27,814 nucleotides of DNA from Syncephalis plumigaleata (Eukaryota; Zoopagomycota; Zoopagomycetes; Zoopagales; Piptocephalidaceae). Under the pieces are notes generated by a model. It made no database searches, was not told where the DNA came from, and saw nothing but the letters and a program-made list of their open reading frames with translations. Positions 1 to 8,934 of this stretch are shown one piece after another (positions within the stretch are counted from its first letter, which is position 1; every line of letters starts with the position of its first letter). The translations under genes and the position numbers were made by a program. The stretch lies in NCBI GenBank assembly GCA_025201365.1, contig JAIXMF010000171.1, positions 1 through 27,814 on the forward strand, written 5' to 3'.

Positions 1-286
1 ATCAACCACGACTATAGCACAACTATTAGAACAGGAATTCTTTCCCAAATGGCTTGAGATACTTTCACTATGGCTTCAAAGCAAACCGAATTACGACGAG
101 GTTACTGAATGGCAAGTATTACCATGATAAGAGTATAAAGATAACAGCATAGTAATAATAATGATGTACTGATCAATTAGGTACATGTATTGGAAGAACT
201 TGTTCCCCGAGGATATTAGAGAACATCCACGCGTACAAGATGGATTCCGACAAGGCTTGGATCTAATGAATCAAATGATCGCATAG
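1..286 (+). CDS. TFIP11/Ntr1 (Spp382)-type G-patch splicing factor, C-terminal end only
   Basis: Two terminal exons are visible: 2-111 and 181-286 (stop TAG 284-286). They encode about 72 residues, with EFFPKWLEIL, then NYDEVTEWYMYWKNLFPED, then REHPRVQDGFRQGLDLMNQM. This matches the C-terminal block of the tuftelin-interacting protein 11 / Ntr1 family (pattern FFPKWL...W.YWK..F...HP.V...F..GL.MMN). Members work with the DEAH helicase DHX15/Prp43 to disassemble the intron-lariat spliceosome in the nucleus. The intron at 112-180 has a GC donor (G|GCAAGT) and a TAG acceptor. Splicing there rebuilds the invariant W-Y, which supports the unusual donor. The N-terminal G-patch lies outside the window. 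Family assignment is confident; the symbol is left blank because fungal names vary. Confidence 0.85.
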
Positions 287-715
287 TCTCATTAGTCTAC
301 TAGTCTAGTGACTTTTGTTAATACAATTAATTATATAAATCATTTGTAGCTTCATTTGTAGAACTACATTTACTGGATAATAATCGAGTAAGCAATTGAA
401 TACAAGTGAGCCTTCTATTATCAAACCCTATTTAAACATTACCAATTTCGTATTTATTTATTCATTCGGTTGTTCTTTCGTATACTGATTTGGAAATAAT
501 GCCTGCTCGAAATAGCAATGGTTTAAAAATAGCTAATGTCCGCTGGATAAACATTGAAGCAACTCGATATTCCTTTTATTGTATATATATGAACATTGAT
601 TGTCATTTCTAATAAACATGAAATAACGATAACTCCTCTTACTTCTTCATTTTACGCTTGATGCGTATTCACTTTCGAACATATATATCAATCATAGAGA
701 TAGTGCTTCACGACG
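287..715. other. Intergenic stretch, likely 3' flank of the TFIP11-like gene and promoter of K1
   Basis: No coding pattern is seen. It is AT-rich, with a TATATATA-like element near 580-590, about 130 bases before the K1 start. A short upstream ORF occupies 661-729 and is listed separately. Confidence 0.5.
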
Positions 716-729
716 ATGCGTATTCATAG
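661..729 (+). promoter_or_regulatory. Upstream ORF overlapping the K1 start codon
   Basis: ATG at 661 opens 22 codons ending at TAG 727-729, overlapping the K1 ATG (716) in a different frame. Both starts share the same 12 nt, GATGCGTATTCA (660-671 and 715-726), so the uORF start looks like a short duplication of the true start. If 661 is inside the mRNA leader, ribosomes initiating there would bypass the K1 start. The leader boundary cannot be seen from sequence alone. Confidence 0.4.
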
Positions 730-1957
730 CAATTATGCTCTGCTTCTACTTAGCCTACAATTGGCTACCGTTATACGAATTGTTACTGCTTTAACAACGA
801 CTAACCAAGGTAATTCTACATGCTTAACAATATATGTACTTTTACTAATCATGTCATTGGATATATTGATGCAACCGTTAATGCAAATAAAGATCCACTA
901 GTTAGAGCACGTACTTATTTCAAGCAATTTGGAATTACCATCGATAAATTGTTCTCGCATCCAGAGAAGATACTATCCGCTCATGGTACTTACATGAAGA
1001 AAGACGTTTACATCACATGTCCCAATCGAGTAACTACCGCTGTCAAGGCAAACAGGCTATACAATATCTATGCGGTTAGTGTTTCATTCAATACAAAGAT
1101 AGAGACATGTGTATTTACTGGCATTCTCTAGGATATCATACAAGGTGGACAGCAACTTGAAGGATTGTTAGCCGATGGCAAAGAACACATTAGACTTCCC
1201 TTACTGATGATCTCCAAATCCAATGTAAGATGTTACGTTGTTCCATCTCGATGTGATAAAAATCTTGTTACCTACGCGCGAGACATGTCGGCTGCGATAA
1301 AGGAGGCAACACTACCCGGTCTACTCGAGCAGATTATACGTGGTAAGCTATGGTGTCTACCTAGACAATGATAGACGTATATTGATCGTTCTTTCTACAG
1401 GTGTGGCGTATTTACATCGCGCTGGTCGTACACATGGCAATATCAATCCATCGGGTAACTAATCATCGATACTGCTACTACTTATACGCTAATGCCGCTT
1501 GTCATATAATTTCTACTATCATTTAGATATATGTGTCAATTCAAATAAGCTTAGAAAATCCACGATATCCATTGTGATATCGGCAACATCCGAGTCATTG
1601 CACTACAGCATCATTAATGGAAACAAGCGTCGACCACGTCCACGTGCATTAACAGATGAGATTGCTATGCTCAAAAAGGACACCTATGACATTGGCACCA
1701 GTATTTATCGGGTAGTATCAGCAAGTAGCGTGTACTGGACACCAAACGCGCAGAAATTGCCCGATGAGTTCTACCATAACAATGGATTGTCAAGAATACC
1801 GGCAAGAATTGCTATACCATTTGCAAAGGCCATATTAAGACCATTAATCAGTAGAATGAAAGAACTCATGGAGCCTAACATAGAGAAACGGCCCACGCCG
1901 CAACAATACTTGAAACGCTTCAGTTATACACCTCCACTCTCAATGACATTAACGTAG
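716..1957 (+). CDS. K1: secreted protein kinase-like protein, predicted pseudokinase
   Basis: Five exons: 716-809, 893-1074, 1132-1342, 1401-1454, 1527-1957 (323 aa); intron phases 1, 0, 1, 1. Residues 1-25 form a signal peptide (MRIHSNYALLLLSLQLATVI then IRIVTA), implying secretion. The C-lobe is recognisable: YLHRAGRTHGNINPSDI (about 166-182) is the catalytic loop, DTYDIGTSIYR matches the subdomain IX D-x-W-x-x-G region, and EKRPTPQQYL matches the subdomain XI arginine. The loop aspartate of HRD is replaced (HGN) and the metal-binding Asn position is Asp; no DFG is visible. Catalysis is therefore unlikely; a binding or decoy role is inference. It is a paralogue of K2 (10485-11806), with identical intron phases and an identical 54-nt catalytic-loop exon. 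The first intron uses an AAG acceptor. The last codons lie in the start of the inverted repeat. Confidence 0.8.
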
Positions 1958-2389
1958 TAGTTCACCTACACTTACACAACTGCCAACGTGTTCTCTACTT
2001 TCTTATAATCTCATTTATAGTACACATTATAATAAAGCGTATTTCTATCTATCTAATGATAACCAAATGATAGTGTGTTAATTAATAAATGATTATTCTC
2101 TATGCCTCAAATAGCATGACTGCATTCCGGCAGTTGTGGTGAAATTCAATTCTTAATTATTTTCTAATAAACCTGTTAGCAACTCAATAATAAATGCGTA
2201 GACTTTTGTAATGGAATGTTAATAATTGATTAACTTTTATTAATGCCATTCTCTATGATTTCCTCTTACCTTTTCCCTTATCTTTTGTTAATGTTCCCAT
2301 TAGTAGGTGTTGTTAACTTTTATCTCCTTCCCTTTCCATCCTCTCACTCATCACTATCATCTCCCTTCATCCATTTCATCCGTGCATCT
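1947..2389 (+). repeat. Inverted-repeat left arm, outer part (up to the LINE insertion)
   Basis: This segment is the reverse complement of 12762-13204 with only a few substitutions (for example CACCTAC/CAACTAC, CTCTACTT/CTCCACTT). It starts in the last four codons of K1 and contains the K1 stop and a likely poly(A) signal AATAAA near 2030, so it also serves as the K1 3' UTR. It ends at the LINE target-site duplication. The inner part of this arm continues at 8935. Confidence 0.93.
2374..2389. repeat. Target-site duplication, left copy
   Basis: TTTCATCCGTGCATCT is repeated exactly at 8919-8934 on the other side of the LINE. It is present once, as its reverse complement, in the uninterrupted right arm (12762-12777). 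Sixteen identical bases indicate a recent insertion. Confidence 0.93.
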
Positions 2390-2490
2390 TTTTATTTTTA
2401 AAAGCAAGTGGGCCGCTGCTGTTAATAATTAAATGAATAAAGTTAACTGCATTCTCAAATTATTGTGTAAAAATGATTCGAGTTAGGCCG

Positions 2491-2506
2491 CCACGTCTTT
2501 ACGTGG
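2491..2506 (-). other. Stem-loop in the LINE 3' UTR
   Basis: CCACGT and ACGTGG form a six-pair stem around a four-base loop, just after the ORF2 stop, within a GC-rich segment. Some LINE reverse transcriptases recognise a 3' stem-loop in their own RNA; that role here is only a possibility. Confidence 0.35.
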
Positions 2507-2513
2507 GCCGGCC

Positions 2514-5500
2514 CTAAAGGCTCCACGAGGGGGCTACCATCTTGAGGTAATACTCCGTTCGGAATACTGCCTTGTTGATGGAGTCCCAGGAAGTAGGTTC
2601 ACTCGGCGAGGAGTGGGAGGAGCCAGTATGCGGCCGATCCGCATTCTGGCTGGGTCTGGGGCCAGTCAGTTGGCCTGGGGGGTTCGCTGGGGTCTGGTTG
2701 ATGGATTTCCAGGTGCCTATGATGCGCTTTACCTGCTTGCATCTTGGGATCCATATTCTTCTCCATACGATGTCCAACGCTTTCGTTGACATATGATGTA
2801 TGACGCTTGTTCTTTCTTCTTTTGTTAGACCCTTTTGCGTCATGTCTAGTTGAAGCTCCTCACTCGGCCAGCCCAGCAGGTAGCCTACATCGTGGAGGGG
2901 ATGTAGTGGGGTGGCTCTGTGCGCTGTTTCTGCCACTTTCACCAGTCGAGGGTGGATTGACCTTTCCGCCCTTTCCCTGTTGATTCTGCTTATAATCCTC
3001 ATTCCTTCCTGGAATATTTCGAATTTCGCATTTCTTTCCACTTCCCCCTCGTTGACGTCACAGTTGACTATATGCCTCCAATTTTCACTTTCCCCTTTGG
3101 TACACCTACAGCATACGTCCGTAGTGTATTTTTCCTTGCTCCATAGGTGCTGTCTAGCTAAGGTAGGTAACTGACCCGTCGCTAGCTTGATCGCGAACTC
3201 CCTCTTGTGCTGCGCTCTTCTCAATGCTCTTCCATCTTCACTTCTGTCCCTTTGCGCTACCACGTTCATCTCTTGCTCCAATCTGGTCCTCAACGACGGG
3301 TGGTGCTTGAGTATATGCTGCTTGAGTGTTCTTGCGTGTCGCGCCTTGCTTTGTTTCTTGATCAGTTGTCGTGGTGGAAGCAATGTGTTCAGCCCTGACG
3401 CCAGCAGATCGTACTGGTGGACCTTTCCTGGCACTGTATTCAGTGTCCATCTAGGCACCTGATTTGTTGTGACGGCTGCCGCTTTCGCCTCCATGTCTGC
3501 CATCTCGTTTCCCACTGTGCCTATATGCGCCCTAGTCCATTCTATTTCTGTGCTTGCTTCTCGTCTCGCGACTCTATCTGCTATCAACTCCCATATTTTG
3601 TATGTGGGCGTTGCTCTTCTTTTCGCTCTGGACCAGGGCACCGCTTCCGTGACATACTGCTTCCACCAGGCCACCGAGGTCATAGAGTCCGTCATGATCT
3701 TGATTTCTATGCTGTTTGGCGCGCATGCTATCGCGTGAGCTATCGCCATAGCTTCGAGCATATCTGAGTGACAGTGTGGACCTGCGTACCTTCCCGTTGC
3801 TACTGCCACTTTCGCGTTTCCTCTCATAACTATCGCTGCGTAGCCTCCTGCTTTGTCTGGGCCAGTTGGATTTGTGACTGATCCATCTGTCCATATAAGC
3901 ACCGTCTCGCTGTCTTGGATCTCCGACCAGTTGTACTGCCTGCCTTGCGCGTCTGTGGACCTCGCCGCTAGGTTTTCCTCGGTGAATGGTAGCAGCGTAC
4001 TGTACTCCTCTCGATCTGCCAGTCTAGCTGCTATGGCCATACTCTTGGCTTTAGATGCAAGTTTGGGCCACCTTTCTTCCAGCTTCTTGTACCATTTCGG
4101 TGCGCCTCCCTGCCTTTCATTTCGATTTGTGATGGCATTGTAGCTCGCTAGCTTGGGTGTATCGAGTCCGTCAGTCAGTGCTATGTCTTTCATCTCCACT
4201 AGGTCGAACCTCTCCGCTGCTTCTCTAACGTCTCTTCGAGTCGTTGGAGTCGCTGCGTCTTCTACCAGAATATCATCTATCCTCTTGGATTGTTCGAGTT
4301 CGTCCCCTAGTACCACCTTCAGCTCCCTCGTATGCAGTCGGTATGCCAGGTGAATAGCGTAGACTCTATTTCTTTCGCGTGTTTCCGTGTAACTGTTGTA
4401 TATCGATCTGATGCTGTTGACAAGACTGCATGCTGCTTCTTCTTGTGCTCTCGCTGATTCACCTAGCATACCTGGGCTATCCAACCTCCTCATTAAGTCC
4501 GTTATTTGGGAAGTGTCCATAGCGTCTCTAACGTTGGTCAGATTGAATCCTTGCGGCGCCCATAGCAATACGTTTGGCATAGACCTAGCCATGTGTGCTT
4601 TGCGTTTGATTAGCGTGAGCCAGCTTCTATCCAGCTCGTCGCACTGTGAGTCCGACAGCGGTAGGGTAGCTGCTTTGTGAGTAATCGCCGGTATTATCAC
4701 TGAGTTGATGATATATATCGCAATCTCGTGACTGATCTCCTTTCGCCTTATAATGCTGCAAAGCCCTTTAACTGATTGATGGATGATTCTGAGTGGCTCT
4801 TTGCTCTTGCCGTCCAAGGACAGCCAGCAGCCGAGTAGTCGGAAAGGTATTGTCGGTGGCGCCACCGTCTGTACCAGTCCCGCTTCTCCTTCCGCCAATC
4901 GAATTTTCGGTAGTGATTCCGCTACTGAGTTGCCTAGAGGATCTTTCGCCGTATGAATCGTTTTGTTGCAATTCACCTCGATATCGTGTAGTTCGAAGAA
5001 GGATCTACAGATATCTGCCAGTCTTTGCAAGGTGTCACGGTCTTCTGCTACTAGTGTTAGATCATCTGCGAAGGCTCCATATGCTACTATCTTCTGTGTA
5101 GTGCCCGGTTGTCGTTCTCTCATCGCGTATCCTATTTTGGATTCATCGAGTTTGCTGAGTAGAGTGTCGTAGAATATCAGCCATAACGTGGGTGAGTTCA
5201 CTTCTCCCTGGTCCAAGCCGCACTCAGGGTGGTGGGCTTCTGTTTGACCGTGCGCTGTAATAACCGAAGCTGTTCTGCTGTTAAATATGTTCTCTAGCAG
5301 AGTTATGAACTCTTCCGGCACTTTTATTCTTCGTAGCGAGCAGGCTAGGCTTTGCCATGAGACCGAGTCATATGCTCGTTTCACGTCCAGCATGAGCACC
5401 TCTAGTCCTTTCTTGTAGCAGATCGAATCATCCATCACTGATCTCAGAATTTGTACAAAGTCGGTAGCTTGGTTCCCCCTAGTGAAGCCGAAGTTCCCTC

Positions 5501-7607
5501 CTCGCAGTACATGATTCTTCTCCAGTATGTTTTGTAAGCGCTTCGTCATGGATATCGAGAATAGTTTGCGCATCGTCTCTAGCAGGGTGATTGGCCGCAG
5601 CTGCGCCATATCTCCACACCAGTCTGTCACTTTCGGGATGGGTATGATTTTTCCGTGTTTCCAAGTTTGCGGTATGTCGCTGCGTTGTAAACACGTCGTT
5701 ATCATAGCTGCCATGATTCTATGGATTCGCTTGCTGGCTTGTTTCAACATCTCGTTTGTGACTCCCGACTCTCCTGGCGCTTTAGCGGAGGGAAGTTGAC
5801 GAAGCGTGGCCTCCAGCTCCTCCACCGACACGTGGTCCATGAGGTTGTCGTATATACTTTCGTGAACGTGCGGCATTGGCGCGTAGGCGTCTCTCCACCT
5901 AGGGTGTGTCATTGGGTCCGTACCGTTTCTAATCGACATCCACTGTATGAAGTAATCTCGAACCCGCTGGCGTACTTCCTCCGGTCTATCCTCGATCTCA
6001 TGACTGCTCGTTTGCACGACCGTGATGGTTTGCAGAGGTTTCCCTCTTTCCAATATGTTCGTCAAGGTTCTCTTCATGTCCGTATGGAAGTTGAAGTTTC
6101 TTGCTGTAACTGCCTTTTGAATCTTGTCAGCTACCTCTCTTTTCCTTGCACGACTATATTGGTTGTGTAATCTCGTCCTCAGCCTTCTAATCTCTCCTAG
6201 GATGATCCCACCATGACTGTTCGCCGATTCGGCCAATAGCTCCACGCTAGGATGTTGCGCGGCTATTCTTCTGATCTCGCCTCCTATCCTTCTATCTGAT
6301 CCACCTTTGCGCAGGATCCTTGCTAGCTTCCTGGTTACTTGTAGCGTGGGATTTAACATCATAGGTTTGTTGGGCTTCCGTTTGCGGACGGTCGTGAACG
6401 GTAAGGTGTCCTCGGCACATTTCATCAGGTGAGTGGAGAGCTTGTTCCATAGCTCGCTGATGTAAGGCATATTCGAGTGTGGTAAGTTCGGTTGAGTACG
6501 CGTAAATCTCTCTGCTTCTTCCATCATGCTGCACCAGTCCTTGTCTGTCGCCTCAGAGTAGTTACTCCATTGCGTTTCAGTCACACTCTTGTTGTTCAGT
6601 ATCTTTCTAGGTTGGGTAACTCTGTCCTCGGCCTGCGGGAACATCATAGAGGTGGACAGCTCTAATAGGATGGGCTGGTGAGATCCAGGTATACCTTCGT
6701 TTATGTAACTGGTGTCGTCAGAGGTATCTAGCGCGTTCTCTATGCCCACTCCTGTTACCTGCTCCAAGAGGTTTGCCGATACCAGGAATAGGTCGAGCCG
6801 TGCCTTCGAAGTAGATGTGGAACCGATCATCGTGTTGGTGAATTGTCGGACATCGGGGAATCGATATCGCCATGCGTCAATGAGCTGTCGTTGATCAAGT
6901 AAGTACTCTAGTAGTTGCGTTTCTGCTCTACTACTCGCCGGAGCAGTAAAGTCCGGTGCATCTCCTTCTTGTTGCGTGGATGGCAACGCGTGGTGACGTA
7001 CCGAGCTCCTGTCAATCCATGGTTGTGGTGTTGCGTTAAAGTCGCCTGCGACTATCGTCTCGGCTCTCTTCTCACGGGCTTTGTTCAACCAGACTTTTAG
7101 GGTATTGTACATGTTGTTTGCTGTCCCGGCATCTCTTCTCCCCTGATCTGTGGGATATAGGAGCCCGACAATCAACAGACCTCTACCGCGAAAAGCCATA
7201 CGTACTCCTAGCATTCTCCTATCTACTCTATAGATCTCCTGGATGTGCTTCGTCCATTCCTTCTTCAGCAGCATCGCCACTCCATGGTAATTTGGTGTGT
7301 CGTCGTCTCCGGCTCCCGCGGTGATAACTGAGTATCTCCTCTGGATGTCCGGTCGGTACGGTATGCTTCTTTCTAATGCGCTCGACCAGCGAGTCTCAGT
7401 CAATATTATACAGTCTATATCTAGCGGTTCTAGTGCGTTGAGTATTAAGCTCAGCTTAGTCTCGTTCGCCGCACTTGTGACGTTCCAATGTACTATACGC
7501 ATCTTCTTCGGCCCGTCTCTTCGTATTCGGTGAAAGTTCGAATACGTGCCAACGTACGGCCATTCTATAATTTCGTTTGGGTTTTCGGGTATAATTGTAT
7601 TATTCAT
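2514..7607 (-). CDS. LINE ORF2: endonuclease / reverse transcriptase / RNase H polyprotein (1697 aa)
   Basis: It drives target-primed reverse transcription. Domains in order: an APE-like endonuclease at about 36-318 (HWN at 40-42, TETRW with Glu71, GDFNATP with Asp189, RLDLFLVS with Asp272, GSHQP with His310); reverse transcriptase at about 640-930 (motif A LDVKRAYDS with Asp741, motif B GLDQGEVNSP, motif C FADD at 846-849); RNase H at about 1235-1380 (TDGS Asp1241, Glu1285, TDS Asp1307, AHIGTVGNEMAD Asp1371); and a C-terminal zinc knuckle C1499-x2-C1502-x9-H1512-x3-C1516. All catalytic positions I can place are intact. Translation may start at residue 1 or at Met36, just before the endonuclease. 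The ATG at 7607 follows, in the same frame, the TAA of the middle ORF after only TATATA, suggesting reinitiation. Nothing suggests decay. Confidence 0.95.
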   Translation of the reverse strand: MNNTIIPENPNEIIEWPYVGTYSNFHRIRRDGPKKMRIVHWNVTSAANETKLSLILNALEPLDIDCIILTETRWSSALERSIPYRPDIQRRYSVITAGAGDDDTPNYHGVAMLLKKEWTKHIQEIYRVDRRMLGVRMAFRGRGLLIVGLLYPTDQGRRDAGTANNMYNTLKVWLNKAREKRAETIVAGDFNATPQPWIDRSSVRHHALPSTQQEGDAPDFTAPASSRAETQLLEYLLDQRQLIDAWRYRFPDVRQFTNTMIGSTSTSKARLDLFLVSANLLEQVTGVGIENALDTSDDTSYINEGIPGSHQPILLELSTSMMFPQAEDRVTQPRKILNNKSVTETQWSNYSEATDKDWCSMMEEAERFTRTQPNLPHSNMPYISELWNKLSTHLMKCAEDTLPFTTVRKRKPNKPMMLNPTLQVTRKLARILRKGGSDRRIGGEIRRIAAQHPSVELLAESANSHGGIILGEIRRLRTRLHNQYSRARKREVADKIQKAVTARNFNFHTDMKRTLTNILERGKPLQTITVVQTSSHEIEDRPEEVRQRVRDYFIQWMSIRNGTDPMTHPRWRDAYAPMPHVHESIYDNLMDHVSVEELEATLRQLPSAKAPGESGVTNEMLKQASKRIHRIMAAMITTCLQRSDIPQTWKHGKIIPIPKVTDWCGDMAQLRPITLLETMRKLFSISMTKRLQNILEKNHVLRGGNFGFTRGNQATDFVQILRSVMDDSICYKKGLEVLMLDVKRAYDSVSWQSLACSLRRIKVPEEFITLLENIFNSRTASVITAHGQTEAHHPECGLDQGEVNSPTLWLIFYDTLLSKLDESKIGYAMRERQPGTTQKIVAYGAFADDLTLVAEDRDTLQRLADICRSFFELHDIEVNCNKTIHTAKDPLGNSVAESLPKIRLAEGEAGLVQTVAPPTIPFRLLGCWLSLDGKSKEPLRIIHQSVKGLCSIIRRKEISHEIAIYIINSVIIPAITHKAATLPLSDSQCDELDRSWLTLIKRKAHMARSMPNVLLWAPQGFNLTNVRDAMDTSQITDLMRRLDSPGMLGESARAQEEAACSLVNSIRSIYNSYTETRERNRVYAIHLAYRLHTRELKVVLGDELEQSKRIDDILVEDAATPTTRRDVREAAERFDLVEMKDIALTDGLDTPKLASYNAITNRNERQGGAPKWYKKLEERWPKLASKAKSMAIAARLADREEYSTLLPFTEENLAARSTDAQGRQYNWSEIQDSETVLIWTDGSVTNPTGPDKAGGYAAIVMRGNAKVAVATGRYAGPHCHSDMLEAMAIAHAIACAPNSIEIKIMTDSMTSVAWWKQYVTEAVPWSRAKRRATPTYKIWELIADRVARREASTEIEWTRAHIGTVGNEMADMEAKAAAVTTNQVPRWTLNTVPGKVHQYDLLASGLNTLLPPRQLIKKQSKARHARTLKQHILKHHPSLRTRLEQEMNVVAQRDRSEDGRALRRAQHKREFAIKLATGQLPTLARQHLWSKEKYTTDVCCRCTKGESENWRHIVNCDVNEGEVERNAKFEIFQEGMRIISRINRERAERSIHPRLVKVAETAHRATPLHPLHDVGYLLGWPSEELQLDMTQKGLTKEERTSVIHHMSTKALDIVWRRIWIPRCKQVKRIIGTWKSINQTPANPPGQLTGPRPSQNADRPHTGSSHSSPSEPTSWDSINKAVFRTEYYLKMVAPSWSL

Positions 7608-7613
7608 TATATA

Positions 7614-7895
7614 TTATGTTATATATAATATTCTAGATATATCCTGTATATTATTGACTGGTTTGACCCAGTCCCATACTTCTTGTAGTAACCATGTGTA
7701 TCTTTGGTGTTCGGTCTGGATCGTCGTTGTCGTCGTCGTTGGCGTTGGCGTTGTCGTCGTCGTCAAATCGTTTGCTGATCCATCTGGTATGTTTTCTTGC
7801 TGTTCATGTGAGTTGCTGTCATCATAGTCCATCTCATCGTCGGTTCCCTCGCGTTCTTCTGCGTTGTTGTTCTCTTGATCCTCTTCACTGCTCAT
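7614..7895 (-). CDS. LINE middle frame: acidic Ser/Thr-rich polypeptide between ORF1 and ORF2
   Basis: This 93-codon frame begins MSSEEDQENNN, is rich in Glu/Asp, then runs into a Thr/Pro tract. It ends at TAA 7616-7614, in frame with and 6 nt ahead of ORF2. It is not in the ORF1 frame. It stays open for about 27 codons upstream of this ATG with similar acidic composition. It could be a separate small protein, an N-terminal extension of ORF2 reached by readthrough, or the tail of ORF1 displaced by frameshifts. Function is unknown. Confidence 0.45.
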   Translation of the reverse strand: MSSEEDQENNNAEEREGTDDEMDYDDSNSHEQQENIPDGSANDLTTTTTPTPTTTTTTIQTEHQRYTWLLQEVWDWVKPVNNIQDISRILYIT

Positions 7896-8005
7896 ACTCG
7901 CTGGTTGCTCGTCGTTTTCGTCGACTGGCGCTGTCTTCTCTGCTGTCTGGGTTGGCTGGCTCCAGACTGATGCCAGTTAGCATAGCTAGGCCATCGACGT
8001 TTACA

Positions 8006-8845
8006 TCACAGAAATCGCGCTTCTTCCTGTGTGTAACCGCCCGTACCTTGCTCTCCTACCGCCACTGGTTTCCCAGTTCTCTGGGGACCATGAGGGGTGG
8101 GTGAGGTGCTAACTGCTTCTTCATTCTCTTCTGGCACATTCCGTTGTTGCGTGTCGTCTTCATTCGTCGTCTCCACTCTCTTGCGAAGCCACTCGCTTCC
8201 GGCTTGCTTCTCTTCCGTCGCTCGCGGCGGACTCCTCATGCTTTCGCTCGCGGGGCAGAATTTCGCAATGTGTCCCACAGTATGACACTTATAACACGCG
8301 TCGTTTCTAAATACTTTAATGTAAGAAGCATTCAACTTTATTGCCTTAGGTATGTTTGCTACAATCCCTTCAAATTTGCAAATCGCGGTTGAGGTAAAGT
8401 AATGGTTATCACCATACCTGCGAGTTACTCGTCTGACAGACAGTACTCTCGCTGCTCCTCCCAGGCTCTGCTGCATTATCCTAGCGACCTCCTCCTCCTC
8501 GTCACTAGCGTCCAAACCTACAAGACGTAGGTTTACCGGGGTGATTCCTTCGAATCCACGGATTTCCAGCTTCTTGCCGTTCACTAGTAGACCCTCTTTG
8601 ACTAAGGTTCTCGCTTGATCTTGGCTTTTCGTGCTGATAATGTATTCGCCAGCGGCTGTGTCGTGACTAGCTCTCCAATGGGTCTTGCCGAGCTTATTAT
8701 CCATGGCTGATAGTATCTCTACCAGGTTGGTCGTAATCGGGACTGCGATGCAGTGGCTCTTTATACGCTTTTCTTTTAGCTGCTGCTGAGCTGCTTCTGC
8801 TTCTGCTCTGGCTGCCGCTACAGCGTATGGGGTCGGTTGTTCCAT
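8006..8845 (-). CDS. LINE ORF1: gag-like nucleic-acid-binding protein with CCHC zinc knuckle (279 aa)
   Basis: The ORF1 protein coats the element RNA and helps target-primed integration. The N-terminus (about 10-30) is an Ala/Gln/Glu-rich helix, possibly a coiled coil. Residues 30-175 resemble the RRM-like core of LINE gag proteins. A retroviral-type zinc knuckle follows: C184-x2-C187-x4-H192-x4-C197 (CYKCHTVGHIAKFC). The C-terminal tail is charged and Pro/Ser-rich. The start at 8845 lies 73 nt inside the element 5' end, after an A/T-rich leader. The stop TGA at 8008-8006 looks early: the next frame stays open for about 45 more coding-like codons (to about 7883), so a single-base change near 8010 may have shortened the protein. 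Confidence 0.9.
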   Translation of the reverse strand: MEQPTPYAVAAARAEAEAAQQQLKEKRIKSHCIAVPITTNLVEILSAMDNKLGKTHWRASHDTAAGEYIISTKSQDQARTLVKEGLLVNGKKLEIRGFEGITPVNLRLVGLDASDEEEEVARIMQQSLGGAARVLSVRRVTRRYGDNHYFTSTAICKFEGIVANIPKAIKLNASYIKVFRNDACYKCHTVGHIAKFCPASESMRSPPRATEEKQAGSEWLRKRVETTNEDDTQQRNVPEENEEAVSTSPTPHGPQRTGKPVAVGEQGTGGYTQEEARFL

Positions 8846-8918
8846 GTTGTACTGGTTAACTTTGATTTTTCCTTTTTCTTTTTCTTTGAAAAATAAAAAT
8901 GGGAGAAAGAGCTTTATT

Positions 8919-8934
8919 TTTCATCCGTGCATCT
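8919..8934. repeat. Target-site duplication, right copy
   Basis: Exact copy of TTTCATCCGTGCATCT at 2374-2389, adjoining the 5' end of the LINE. From 8935 the inverted-repeat arm resumes with the sequence that is contiguous in the right arm. Confidence 0.93.

Larger units (their letters stand above)
2390..8918 (-). mobile_element. Full-length non-LTR retrotransposon (LINE; APE endonuclease, RT, RNase H; Tad1/I-like)
   Basis: The element is 6.53 kb and lies on the minus strand: 5' end at 8918, 73-nt leader, ORF1 (8845-8006), an acidic middle frame (7895-7614), ORF2 (7607-2514), a 124-nt 3' UTR and an A-rich tail (AAAAATAAAA on the minus strand) at 2390-2400. It is flanked by a perfect 16-bp target-site duplication. 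A CCHC-type ORF1 plus an ORF2 with APE endonuclease, RT and RNase H fits the Tad1/I group known from fungi; the clade is inference. ORF2 is uninterrupted over 1697 codons, so the copy is young and possibly active. The element is more GC-rich than the surrounding AT-rich DNA. It splits the left arm of the inverted repeat. Confidence 0.95.

Noticed and set aside
2572-7533. Many open frames of 60-150 codons on the plus strand opposite LINE ORF2
   Set aside because: They are antisense shadows of one 1697-codon frame with clear endonuclease, RT and RNase H motifs, and they show no family motifs.
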